The notes beneath the pieces are model-generated. The model was not told where the DNA came from. It saw only the letters and a list, made by a program, of their open reading frames with translations, and did not search any database. A stretch of DNA of 64,000 nucleotides from positions 1,240,001-1,304,000 of the forward strand of contig BSBM01001446.1 of assembly GCA_027924585.1 (NCBI GenBank), given 5' to 3'. Every line of letters starts with the position of its first letter. Within the stretch, counting starts at the first letter, position 1. The translations under genes were made by a program, and so were the position numbers. The stretch is from Larix kaempferi (lineage: Eukaryota; Streptophyta; Pinopsida; Pinales; Pinaceae). Positions 1 to 10,918 of this stretch are shown here, one piece after another.

Positions 1-3000
1 GGGTTTATAAAATTATTACCAAAGATAATACGTTTTGAATAAAACAATAAGCTCTAAGAAACCATGAAAACAACCCTGCTAATGTGGATAATGATACACC
101 TAAGAAGACAAGGGTTAACAGGGTCAACGTGGTTCATTTTAAAGGGTGGTGAGGTGGTTGTGCCACATGGGCTTACCAATCCATGAAAATGTTTTGAACC
201 TTATGTTGGTTTCCACTTGAAAGATACACGAAACCTCTCGATGACATGGAAGGGAATTGACATGCTGTGTGATGTTCTTGGTCCATGTGGACTAAGGTTG
301 TTCGATATTAAATGAACACTCATGCCTCTAGTTGCGTCTGGACAACGTGCTACTGTTTCCAAGGGTTGTACTGCGTACTTGGAGCAGGATCCATTAACTC
401 TCCAGTCGATATCACAGTTGATATCCATATGCTTTGGTTTATTGGTAAACTAGTTTTCATTCCTAGTTGCTCTACGGCTTAAGCATTAAAACTCCAACAA
501 ACCTGGTTCAGTGGTAACCCTTACCTTCCATCGTCGATGCACGCAGAGGTTGTAAGTATTGAGGTTCGACGAAATGCTATTGTTGTTGCCCCGACACCCA
601 AAGCAGAGAGCTGCTACTTTGAGCAGCAGGTAATACCATGAGAAAGCATGAATGGCTTTGATTCCATCGTGAGACACTGCACCGTATGGAGAGCTTGACA
701 GCATTCGCCACTACTTGCACTAGTAAGTGAAACGCATTTGTTAACATGTTTAAACTTCAATGCTTACTCAGTATGAACCGATTGTAGCCATGACTAACGC
801 TTATGTTATTTCTTGGTGGTGGATAGGTGTTGCATGGAGACAAATCTACTTGGCTTACAGGTAATGTGTCCTCAAACCCGAACTTCCTTTGATGTTGTGC
901 TAACTATACTTGTTTAAAGGTTTTACTTGTCACGTTTTAACTGTGCTTTACTGCATGTGTAGGTAAGCTGGGTGGTGGATTTTTGGCATGCGTAGTGACT
1001 TCTCAACCGTCGCCTAGTGTGGGGGAAGGTTCCCCATCTTCCAGGTAACTCGTAAACTGAAATAATCCCTAGGGGTGGTTTTTACCCCATTGGTTCAAGC
1101 TGAGTTACTCAAAGCATTCATATGCGTTTAAGTGTTAGATTTTTGGGTTTTCGTTGTTTTAAAAAGGGATACGGTCATCATCCCAAAATGAAAAAGTTTT
1201 GATTAACCGTTTTGCAAGAGTTGGTCTTCACGACCTGGGTTGTATTAAGCTTTCCAGGCGACATGTAAAACATTTAAGTTTTGTTCAGACTATTTAAAGT
1301 CTCCCCGAGAAGATCTGCAGTGCTCATTGGTCGAGCATCTTAGTTTGAGTTTGCTCTCTGTAAATAAAGGTCATGGCTCCATAATTTGAATTAATGGGAA
1401 ATACACTAAGACTAGGTTAAGCTTCAAACTCTGTGCATCCATCTTTATTTTATGCGAATTGGTTTAAAATGTTTAGCTTCCACCAATGGGATAACTTATA
1501 TCGTTTTCACCCATGCAGTCTGTGCATTATTTAATTGGATTTGCAATGGTTAAAATGAAATGTTACAGCATTTAGACATTATTTGTTTACCCTGCTCCTC
1601 AATGAATATATAGGCATGCGCAAATGTTAAAAGAGTATCTATATGCATCGATTCACATTTATCATGCTTTGCCGAATCGTTTTGGTATATACATATATAG
1701 TCCAACCTTTGTATGATATGCAATGATCGATGTTGCAGTAATACTTCTTGATCACGACCAAATGCATATGCATAACTCATGGTAGATGCATTAAAATGGA
1801 AAATCATTTTCAAAGTTATTATGTAGCATTTTTTGTTTATACTTTGGTTATGTTGCACTATTTAAAAGGAATCGACTCTATGATCCAAAACGGATCCACG
1901 AAATATAACCATCGGAATTTGCATAAGTTATGGTTGTGGTATTATATGCATATCTGTGGATTCTTTTTTAATGTTGTTATGATGCAATGTTCATTGTTCT
2001 ATGCGCAGAATGTGTATATCGTGGAACATAAAATGTTTGAATCAAATCATGGAAATAAACCCTAAACTATATATAAACTTAACTCTATAATATGTATATA
2101 TTTTGTATTAAGGTGGATTCCATTCCATGGCCACGATTTAACTCTTGAAGGGATTTCGCAACTTTACTTTGCCCATACTATGGGAATTAATAATAATACA
2201 AAATGCATTGTGTCAATACGATGCATCTATGCAATGCATCCGATAGTATAAATAGAACTGTATGCCGAATAATAAAAACCCCATTCAAGTTTTAAAATGA
2301 AGTTTATATAAAATGCGTATACAGAAAATAGCTTAGAAAAATGATCTTGATTCTCGAGTCTATAATACAAGTTTCTCATATACCTATTTACATGAATATA
2401 TGAGAAGATTCATAAATAAACATTAGTTAAATAGTTAGGAAAATATCTTATGCATCTTTTATCCCCTTTTTGGGTTGATCTATAAAAAAAATAGAAATGA
2501 GGGTTTATAAATATTTATGGCTTGACATGTAAACCTCTTGATTTACATGTCTTCCTGATTTACACCATAAAATGATATAAATAAAGTTCTATTAGTGAGA
2601 TAGAAATAAATGTATTCTATATAAAATGCATATATAAAACCATAGGTTAGCATTTAAAGCATATTGACTCTATGGTGCCTCTCCCAGGCTTGCAAACCAT
2701 GATTGTAACAAGATTTATGTCTGCTTAAATCTACCAAAACTATATCCGTTCATACATCAAACATGAACAATGAATATTTCAGGCATTTCAACTTAGATCA
2801 TAAAATTGTATCATATTACAGGGATCTAGAAATTTATGGCAGACATATACTAAAAAATAAGTATAACATTATACATATGAGCATATCTGAATAGTAAATC
2901 ATTCAACAGTATTTCCAGGAATAAACATAAAAAGTTTCCATTACTGTCCATAAAAATTATATAGGTGCAGCAGATAAACTTATCTGAAATCTGATGACCA

Positions 3001-3371
3001 GTGGAACCAAGCAAAAACTTCCCAGCCTTTGGCTAGCAATTTCTCCTTGCTTCCAGGTCACCCCTAAGCTAGGTTAACAGTCCCCCAGGTTAGAGTGTAG
3101 ATTTTAAGTTACCCTTAACTTGTTCCCCAAGTTATTTAGGATATTTCAGTGGCAGCAGGCAACCCAATATCCAACTCAGTACTCCTGATCTCCAGGATGC
3201 TCCAGGGGATTTTAAGCCTCATCCATTAAGAGAATCAATTAAACACAACCTATTTAGATTAAACATAGTGCTCCTGCAAGCTTGTGGTATTTATCCTACC
3301 TGCACACAATTAAGTGGCCAAGCCAATACCCAGCTATATGATTCCTCTTAATCTGGACCAGTTTGGTACTC
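1..3371. other. Unassigned non-coding stretch
   Basis: I see no recognisable protein domain, RNA gene or repeat boundary here. The longest open frames are about 100 codons and look like chance frames: their composition is not protein-like and they overlap on opposite strands near 1550-2065. A few exon-like edges (AG/GT contexts near 890 and 960-1050) exist but encode nothing recognisable. The AT-rich composition matches intergenic filler of a large plant genome. It is the left flank of the copia insertion at 3377. Confidence 0.6.
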
Positions 3372-3376
3372 CCAAA
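3372..3376. repeat. Target-site duplication, left (CCAAA)
   Basis: CCAAA directly precedes the 5' LTR and is repeated at 8537-8541 directly after the 3' LTR. Five bases is the usual copia integrase footprint, so both outer ends belong to a single insertion. Confidence 0.95.
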
Positions 3377-3914
3377 TGTTGGGTATGTTATATCTCTTCA
3401 CATGGTCGCTGCGTGTACAACACGATCCCTACGGCACTAGTGATTCGCCTGCGCCGGGTGCGTCCGGAGGGGGGGGGTTTAGGGGGGGGGGCAGCCCGAC
3501 AGGGACCACCCCCTTCGTTTCGAACCGTTAGGTTCCGAAACGACACGGAGGGGGCCGTTAGGCCCCCGGAGTCCATGCGGAGCGCAAAATTTTTTGGGTT
3601 GCTTTTTGCTTTTTCGCGATTTTCGACCCATTGTACTCTATCTAATTCCGGTAAAAGGAATTAGGGTTGTAACCTAATTCGGGTAAACGAATTAGGGTTT
3701 TAGATGTTGCAGAATACCATTTATTGTATTGTACATGTAAAATAAACATATAATGAAAAAGGAGCTATGCGGCTCTAAGTTTTGCTGGTTTTTTTCCCGG
3801 TTAAGGGTTTCGAGGTGAAAATCTCTGTGTAATGTGTGTGCCATTGTGTATTTTCTGTTAATGCTTAAGAATCGATATAAGTTTGTACTTCACTGTGAAG
3901 GTTTAAAACTTACA
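3377..3914 (+). repeat. 5' LTR of copia element
   Basis: Runs from TGTTGGG to CTTACA. It carries a G-rich run near 3470-3492 that is longer than in the partner LTR, and a palindrome-rich GC segment (3500-3590) in an otherwise AT-rich setting. No convincing TATA box can be assigned. The partner is 8015-8536. Confidence 0.95.
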
Positions 3915-3916
3915 TT

Positions 3917-3930
3917 TGGTATCAGAGCAT
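3917..3930 (+). other. Primer binding site, initiator tRNA-Met type
   Basis: TGGTATCAGAGCAT lies two bases after the LTR end. This is the standard complement of the 3' end of plant initiator tRNA-Met and sets the element's orientation as plus. Confidence 0.95.
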
Positions 3931-4043
3931 TTTTTGGGTTCAGAGGGACGCCTTTGTTTCCAAGGGTTTGTCTCGATCTTGGATTTGTGATAAACCTGGT
4001 TTCAGTGGGAGCTTTGCAGCGGTGATTTATTTTTCTTTAAAGA

Positions 4044-6212
4044 ATGGCGAGCAGTTCTAGATTCGAGATTGAGAAATTTAATGGTCAGAGCTTTGAGCTA
4101 TGGAAGCTCAAGATGGAAGATCTTCTGGTAGATAGAGAACAATGGATCGCAGTAGATCCAGGTACCATGCCCTCTGGTGCGGTAAAAGAAGAATGGGAAA
4201 AGCTGGAAAGAAAATCAAGGAGCACCATTCGTCTTTGCCTTGCAGATTCGGTATTGGTGAACGTATCTGGAGAAGACAGTGCAAAGAAGCTATGGGACAA
4301 ACTGGGAAATCTGTATCAGTCAAAGTCCCTGGTAAATAAGTTATTTCTGCGAAAGAAATTGTACCTTCTGAGGATGACTGATGGAGACTCTGTATCAGAG
4401 CATCTAAACGCCTTCAATACTCTGGTAAGTCAGTTGACATCTGTTGGTATTACACTTGCTGATGATGAAAAATGTATTAGTCTGTTGTGCTCTCTGCCAG
4501 ATTCATGGGATAATCTGGTTATAGCTATTGGGAGTAATGCAACCACGCTAAACTTTGATGATGTGGTTGCATCCCTACTATCGGAGGAAATGAGGCGGAG
4601 ATCCATAGATAGTTCAGCCAAGGATTCCTTATTTGTAAGAGGTCGCCCTGGAGACAGATCTAAAAACAAGTCTTCAGGTGGTAGATCTAAATCTAGAGGG
4701 AGATCTAAATCTCCAGGACCTTCTGTAAGAAAATGCTGGAAGTGCGGTAAAGCTGGGCATTACAAGAAGGATTGTAAATCCAAAAATACTGATAAAAGCA
4801 GAGGACCTAATGATGCTCCATCCGCAGATGGGAAAGAATCTACAGAGGAAGGAGGAGATGTGTATCTGGCATCTTCAAGTACACATGCAGAGCATGATTC
4901 GTGGTTGATTGAATCAGGTGCGTCTTATCATATGACTCCTCACAGGGAGTGGTTTTCTGAATACGAAAAGTATGATGGAGGAGATGTATTTCTGGGAGAC
5001 AACTCGGTGGCGAAAATCATAGGTCGAGGAAAGATCAAGCTACTGCTCAAAGATGGAAGGGTTAAAACTCTTCCCGGGGTTCTGCACATTCCAAAGCTGG
5101 CTAGAAACTTTATATCTGTAAGTAAAATGGATGATGCAGGTGTGAAAACATTATTTGAAAAGAACACATGCAAGATGGTTCGAGAATCACTGGTGCTGAT
5201 GAGGGGAGTTCGGATTGGAACTCTATACAAGTTGTTGGGAAGCACCTTCAAAAATGGATGTAACAGTACTATTGTTCCTGAGGGTAAAAATGGAGGAGAC
5301 AGAGTCCTTACTGTCTCTAGTGAGAAGACATCGCTATGGCATCGAAGGCTGGGACATATTGGAGAGAAGGGTCTTCGACTATTACAAGGTAAAAGTATGG
5401 CTGAAGGCATGTCTGATTTCACATTAGATTTTGATTTCTGTGAACATTGCTTATATGGTAAACAGAATCGAGTAAGATTCTCATCTGGTGTTGTAAGAGC
5501 TAAAGGAATCTTAGAGTTAATACACAGTGATGTTTTTGGACCTGTGCTTGTTCCATCACTTGGTAAATCTGTGTATTATGTTTCATTTATAGATGATTTC
5601 TCAAGGAAAACTTGGATTTATTTCCTGCGTAAGAAATCTGAGGTTTTTAATAGATTCAAAGAATTTAAGGCTCTTGTAGAGAATCAAACTGAGAAGAAAA
5701 TAAAAGTACTCAGAACAGATAACGGTGGAGAATTCTGTGAAAGTGAATTTGAGGAGTTCTGTAAAACGTGTGGAATAGCAAGGCAAAAGACTACTCCATA
5801 CACACCTCAACAGAATGGGGTTGCAGAAAGGATGAACAGGACATTGATGGAAAAGGCAAGGAGTATGCTCAGTGGTGCAGGGCTAGCACAACAATTCTGG
5901 GCAGAAGCTGTTGACACTGCGTGTTACCTAGTGAATAGGACACCCACATCAGCGTTGGTTGACAAGACACCTCATGAGGTTTGGACTGGTAAGAAACCCT
6001 CTCTCTCTCATATCAGAGTGTTTGGGTGTGATGCTTTTGTACATGTTCCAAAGGAGAAAAGGAGAAAGTTGGATAATAAAGTGGAAAAATGTATCTTCAT
6101 TGGTTACAAGGATGGAGTGAAAGGTTACAAGCTGTGGAACCCAGTAAAAAGGCAAATAGTTTACAGTCGAGATGTGATCTTCAGAGAAGTTGAAAGCACT
6201 TCCAAGAGGTGA
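4044..6212 (+). CDS. Copia gag-protease-integrase part of polyprotein (frameshifted)
   Basis: This 722-codon frame is the first part of a copia polyprotein. Residues 1 to about 190 form a UBN2-type copia gag, and a basic SR-rich stretch follows. The zinc knuckle at residues 231-244 (CWKCGKAGHYKKDC) binds RNA. The protease motif at 287-293 reads LIESGAS, where DSGA is expected, so the catalytic aspartate is glutamate at residue 290. The integrase has an HHCC region and a complete DD35E triad (D496, D559, E595, with HSD, TDNGGEF and AERMNR contexts). The frame starts at the first ATG after the primer site and stops at 6210-6212 through a single-base shift. Polyprotein family length would be about 1,300 residues, and the next frame supplies the rest. 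Confidence 0.95.
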   Translation: MASSSRFEIEKFNGQSFELWKLKMEDLLVDREQWIAVDPGTMPSGAVKEEWEKLERKSRSTIRLCLADSVLVNVSGEDSAKKLWDKLGNLYQSKSLVNKLFLRKKLYLLRMTDGDSVSEHLNAFNTLVSQLTSVGITLADDEKCISLLCSLPDSWDNLVIAIGSNATTLNFDDVVASLLSEEMRRRSIDSSAKDSLFVRGRPGDRSKNKSSGGRSKSRGRSKSPGPSVRKCWKCGKAGHYKKDCKSKNTDKSRGPNDAPSADGKESTEEGGDVYLASSSTHAEHDSWLIESGASYHMTPHREWFSEYEKYDGGDVFLGDNSVAKIIGRGKIKLLLKDGRVKTLPGVLHIPKLARNFISVSKMDDAGVKTLFEKNTCKMVRESLVLMRGVRIGTLYKLLGSTFKNGCNSTIVPEGKNGGDRVLTVSSEKTSLWHRRLGHIGEKGLRLLQGKSMAEGMSDFTLDFDFCEHCLYGKQNRVRFSSGVVRAKGILELIHSDVFGPVLVPSLGKSVYYVSFIDDFSRKTWIYFLRKKSEVFNRFKEFKALVENQTEKKIKVLRTDNGGEFCESEFEEFCKTCGIARQKTTPYTPQQNGVAERMNRTLMEKARSMLSGAGLAQQFWAEAVDTACYLVNRTPTSALVDKTPHEVWTGKKPSLSHIRVFGCDAFVHVPKEKRRKLDNKVEKCIFIGYKDGVKGYKLWNPVKRQIVYSRDVIFREVESTSKR

Positions 6213-7266
6213 CTCTTTTGAGGAACCAGATTCGTCTGAATCAGATGAGGAGGCAGAATCGTCTGAATCAGATGAAGAGGCGGATCCACAGACTCCGGTA
6301 TTGAGGAGATCTGACCGAGAAAGAAGGCAAGTTGAAAGGTACAGTCCCCCTGATTTTTGTTCTAATTTTGTGTTATCTATTACTGATGATGATCCTAGAA
6401 CTGCTAAAGAGGCAATGGATTCAGAAGATAGTAAACTATGGAAGAAGGCCATGATAGAAGAAATGGATGCCTTGGACAAAAATGAGGCATGGGATCTGGT
6501 TGAGTTGCCAGAAGGAAGAAATCCTGTTGGAAGCAAATGGGTATTCAAGAAGAAGTTAAATGCAGCAGGTAAAGTGGAGAAGTACAAGGCTCGACTAGTT
6601 GCGAAAGGTTACTCCCAAATTGAGGGCATCGATTTTGGTGAGATTTTTTCACCTGTTGCAAAATTGACTTCTATTAGATTTCTTTTATCTATTTCTGCTG
6701 CTTTTGATCTTGAAGTAGAACAGATGGATGTAAAGACGGCTTTCCTACATGGAAATCTTAATGAAGAGATCTATATGAAGCAACCAGAACGGTTTGTGGT
6801 GAAAGGAAGAAAGGAGCTTGTCTGTAAGCTGAAAAAGTCTCTCTACGGTTTGAAACAATCTCCCAGAATGTGGTATCAAAAATTTGATACTTATATACTG
6901 GGACTTGGTTTCTCAAGAAGCAAAGCTGATCATTGTGTTTATTTTAAGCTAATTGGTGATCATTTTATTTATGTAATATTGTATGTTGATGATATGTTGC
7001 TAATTGGAAACAACAAAGAAATCATCAAGGATGTCAAGAATGAGCTTTCATCTGAATTTGACATGAAAGATCTTGGTGCTGCAAATTTCATTTTGGGCAT
7101 GGAAATAAAAAGAGATCGTGAAAACAGGAAACTCTGGTTAAATCAGAGGAAATATGTTGAAACAATATTGAAGAGATTTAATATGCAGGAAAGCAAACCA
7201 GTGAAGGTGCCCATTCCTGTAGGTGTAAGGTTATCTGCAGAACAGTGTCCCACTACACAAGAATAG
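6178..7266 (+). pseudogene. Copia reverse transcriptase segment (shifted frame)
   Basis: Continues the polyprotein in the next frame, which is open from just after a stop at 6175. It begins with an acidic serine-rich linker (SSESDEEA twice), the usual region between integrase and RT. The RT domain follows: WVFKKKLN, the fingers and palm, DVKTAFLHG and the catalytic YVDD (residues 265-268 counting from 6190). It ends at an in-frame TAG (7264-7266) where the downstream frame continues unchanged, so that stop is a point mutation. With the upstream shift, this part cannot be made as one polyprotein. RT identity is certain. Confidence 0.95.
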
Positions 7267-7968
7267 GTAGAGGACATGTCTCATGTTCCCTATGCTAGTG
7301 CAGTTGGCAGTCTGATGTATGCCATGGTCTGTACTAGACCAGATATAGCCCATGCAGTGGGAGTTTTGAGTAGATACATGTCAAAACCAGGAAAGGAACA
7401 TTGGACTGCAGTAAAAAGGGTCTTCAGGTATTTGCGTGGCACTACAGATTCAGCAATCTGCTACCAAGGAAGACCCGGTCTAAACAGAGAGATAAATATA
7501 CAAGGATTTGCTGATGCTGACTGGGCTGGAGATCTTGATCACAGAAGATCTACAAGTGGCTACGTTTTTAATCTATTTGGAGGAGCAATCAGTTGGATGA
7601 GTAGAAGACAAGCTGTAGTTGCACTCTCAACTACAGAAGCTGAATACATGGCAGCTACCCATGCAAGTAAGGAAGCTGTATGGTTGCAAAGATTGTGTTC
7701 AGGTATTGGTTTTGTTCAGAATGCAGTAAATATTGGCTGTGATAGCTCAAGTGCAATATTTCTAGCAAAGAACCTTGCTTATCACTCAAGGACAAAGCAC
7801 ATTGATGTGCAGTACCATTTCTTCAGAGACATGGTTGAACAAAACAAAGTGTTGCTGGAGAAGGTTGACACTTTGGTAAATGTTGCAGACTCTTTGACAA
7901 AGTCTGTGAGTACTCAGAAGTTCTCTTGGTGTAAAGAGAACATGGGCATTGTTGCCCTGAATTGTTGA
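7267..7968 (+). pseudogene. Copia RT C-terminus and RNase H
   Basis: Same frame as the RT segment, after the TAG at 7264. It holds the RT connection (GSLMYAMVCTRPDIAHAVG) and the RNase H domain, with FADADWAGD, RRSTSGYVF, LSTTEAEYMA and a final DVQYHFFRD block. RNase H removes RNA from the RNA-DNA hybrid during reverse transcription. The copia polyprotein ends here at a natural stop, about 30 bp before the polypurine tract. Apart from the separating TAG this segment looks undamaged. Confidence 0.95.
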
Positions 7969-8000
7969 AGTCATAAATTTCTCCTGTATGTGAAGAGAAC

Positions 8001-8014
8001 AGCAAGTGGGAGAA
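8001..8014 (+). other. Polypurine tract
   Basis: AGCAAGTGGGAGAA directly precedes the 3' LTR. It is the expected plus-strand primer of an LTR retrotransposon. Confidence 0.85.
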
Positions 8015-8536
8015 TGTTGGGTATGTTATATCTCTTCACATGGTCGCTGCGTGTACAACACGATCCCTACGGCACTAGTGATTCGCCTGCGTCGGGCGCG
8101 TCCGGAGGGGGGGGTAGCTCGACAGGGCCCACCCCCTTCGTTTCGAACCGTTAGGTTCCGAAACGACACGGAGGGGGCCGTTAGGCCCCCGGAGTCCGCG
8201 CGGAGCGCAAAATTTTTTGGGTTGCTTTTTGCTTTTTCGCGATTTTCGACCCATTGTACTCTATCTAATTCCGGTAAAAGGAATTAGGGTTGTAACCTAA
8301 TTCGGGTAAACGAATTAGGGTTTTAGATGTTGCAAAATACCATTTATTGTATTGTACATGTAAAATAAACATATAATGAAAAAGGAGCTATGCGGCTCTA
8401 AGTTTTGCTGGTTTTTTCCCGGTTAAGGGTTTCCAGGTGAAAATCTCTGTGTAATGTGTGTGCCATTGTGTATTTTCTGTTAATGCTTAAGAATCGATAT
8501 AAGTTTGTACTTCACTGTTAAGGTTTAAAACTTACA
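8015..8536 (+). repeat. 3' LTR of copia element
   Basis: Partner of 3377-3914 with the same TGTTGGG and CTTACA ends. It is 16 bases shorter, mainly in the G-rich run, and differs at nine positions by eye. Confidence 0.95.
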
Positions 8537-8541
8537 CCAAA
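8537..8541. repeat. Target-site duplication, right (CCAAA)
   Basis: Matches 3372-3376 exactly. Confidence 0.95.
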
Positions 8542-8944
8542 TCTATCCTCATTCACTTGTCTTTAGTTATCTCTGGTTATTGTTCTTCCCAGGTTCCCAT
8601 TTTTTCTTGTGTGGTAAGATGATCATGAGAATGTGTAGTATGAATTGTTTCAATGAGTTTCACTTTTTACTCTCTTAGGTGTGAAATTTCTCATTTTATG
8701 AATTCTTTTATTTCATTAGTCTTTGACATATTTTCTCTAGGGTTTGCCATTTTCTCCAATAATAATTTCTTATTATTATTTTAAATGGAATTTTCCCTCC
8801 AACCCATAGGGGATTGCGACTCCCATCTCATTAATGTGCTGGTCCACATGGTCATTAGAAATCAATTTCTCAGATTTCTAAAATCACCTAAGTAAAATGA
8901 AATAATACGTAGCATAAATATAAAAGGGTTAAAGTTTAGCATTT
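8542..8944. other. Unassigned spacer
   Basis: AT-rich sequence continuing the locus that the copia element entered. No domain, repeat or LTR end is recognised. Confidence 0.5.
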
Positions 8945-10918
8945 GTGGTATTACAAGCACAAAGAGTATTAAAACCAGTTGTGGCAACAGAAATAGCACC
9001 AAAAGGACCACTTCAATTTTCGAGATGTGGAGGAAACCATGTGCTTAGAAAATGTCCACATCGGAGGGAGAATCCCATAATCTTGCACAACTTAGAAGAA
9101 GAAACTATAGTGGAAGATATGGCAAGGGAAACACCTTGAATTTATGTAGCATTGGATGATCACCAAGAAGACCATCAATCAATAGTGGTGGGAGTTGAAG
9201 TTAATATTTCTAAACAAACTATTTATGTTTTGATCGATCTAGGATCTACTCATAGTTATGTGTCTCCTAAGGTGGTTGAAGGTTGTTCTCTTAGTAAAGT
9301 AAAGCATAGTAAGGCTTGGCTAGTTCAATTAGCCACAAGTACCAAGATAAAGGTGAGTGAGGTATTGATGGAGTGCGCCATGGAGTTGAATGGACTCCTC
9401 ACACATGTAAATTTGAATGTCCTACCATTAGGATCTTATGATGCCCTAATAGGTATGGACTTGTTGGAAAGACATAAAGCCAAAATAGACTGCTATGATA
9501 AAGTACTTGAATGCATTGATGAAGAGGGAAGACCAAGGCTTGTAAAGGGAATTCCCAATCAAGTTTCAGTAAGGAAGATTTCATCCTTGTAGTTGAGAAA
9601 GTTCTATAAGAAGCGTTGCCAATTATATGCAGTCCACTTATCAGATTCATTAGAGGACAAGGGACCAAGCATAGAATATTTTCAACTGTTGCAGGATTTC
9701 ATGGATGTGTTTCCAGATGAAGTGCGAGGACTTCCACCAAAGAGAGATATTGATTTTTTCATCAATATTGTTCCAGGGGCAGCACCAATTTCCAAAACTA
9801 CTTATAGAATGAGAACACGAGAATTGGTAGAGTTGAAGATGCAACTACAAGAATTAATGGACAAGGAGTATATCAAACCGAGTGTATCTCCTTGGGGAGC
9901 ACCCGTGTTATTTTTCAAGAAAAAGGATGGGACATTGAGGCTATGTATTGATTACAAACAACTCAATAAAATGAAAGTAAAGAATAAATACCCATTGTCA
10001 AGAATTGATGACTTGTTTGATCAAATGAAGGAAGCTAGAGTGTTTTCAAAGATTGAATTGAGGTCTCGATACCATCAAGTGAGTATAAAAGAAGAATGCA
10101 TTCATAAGACAGCTTTCAGGACAAGATATGGCCATTATGAATTCACAGTGGTGCCATTTGGTCTTACCAATGCACCTTCTACATTCATGTGTCTCATAAG
10201 TAGTGTCTTCAACAAGTATTTGGATAAGTTTGTGATTGTGTTCTTGGATGACTTTCTTGTTTACTCAAATAATGAAGAAAATCATAATGAACATCTAATA
10301 ATTGTGTTACACGTCCTTAGAGAACACCAACTATATGCAAAGTTGAGCAAGTGTGATTTCTATCAGTATTAGGTACAGTATTTGGGTCGTGTCATATCAG
10401 AAGAAGGAATTGCAATGGATCCAGAAAATATTGAAGCCATAATGGATTGGACTACTCCAAATAATGTTGCATATGTTATATATTTTATGGGTCGTGCAGG
10501 CTATTACAAAAGGTTCATTCAAGGGTTCTCCAAAATAGCTCATCCAATTACATCATTGCAGAGGAAGAATATCAAGTTTGTATGTCCCAAAAAATGTGAG
10601 AAAAGTTTTGAGAAGCTAAAGGAATTGCTTACCGGTTCTCTTGTTTTGATGATTGCATATCCAAAGAAAGATTTTGTAGTGTGCACAGATGCTTGCATTG
10701 AAGGGCTCGATGGAGTGCTCATGCAATAAGGATTTGTAATTTCCTATGAGTCAAGAAAGCTAAAGGATAAGAGAAATATGCCACACATGATTTAGAGCTA
10801 ATGACCATAGTTCATGCTCTCAAGGGATGGAGACATTATCTGTTGGGAAGAAAATTTGAGCTTGGGACAAACCACGGAGCTCGAAATATTTGTTTGACCA
10901 GTAAATCTAAATGCTAGG
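8945..10918 (+). pseudogene. Truncated Ty3/gypsy pol remnant (gag knuckle, protease, RT, part of RNase H)
   Basis: A single reading frame interrupted by point stops (9137, 9590, 10370, 10727) runs through several domains. These are a degraded zinc knuckle (SRCGGNHVLRKCPH), a retropepsin site (LIDLGSTHSYVS), an RT with FLDDFLVYS, and the start of RNase H (CTDACIEGL). It stops within RNase H at about 10918, where antisense gag sequence of another element begins. No LTR is attached. It belongs to the same family as the element at 56378-64000, which has LIDPGSTHSYVS at the same site and near-identical phrasing, but it is a separate, more decayed copy. Ty3/gypsy identity is certain; the clade is inferred from that relative. 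Confidence 0.93.

Larger units (their letters stand above)
3377..8536 (+). mobile_element. Ty1/copia LTR retrotransposon, nearly complete, recently inserted
   Basis: The element has two similar LTRs (538 and 522 bp, TG...CA ends), an initiator-tRNA-Met primer site, a polypurine tract, and domains in the copia order gag, protease, integrase, RT, RNase H. A 5-bp target duplication CCAAA flanks it. Aligning the LTRs by eye gives nine substitutions, one 1-base indel and one indel of about 15 bases in a G-rich run, so insertion was fairly recent. Coding damage is limited: a glutamate in place of the catalytic protease aspartate, one frameshift near 6178-6212 and an in-frame TAG at 7264. The gag start and overall style resemble the Tnt1/Tork group; that placement is inference. 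Confidence 0.97.

Noticed and set aside
1550-2065. Overlapping frames of about 100 codons on both strands
   Set aside because: They overlap on opposite strands in AT-rich sequence with no recognisable domain; most likely chance.
8006-8287. 93-codon frame starting in the 3' LTR (and its partner at 3314-3664)
   Set aside because: It overlaps the LTR almost exactly, differs between the two LTRs by indels, and has Arg/Pro-rich composition from the GC-rich run.
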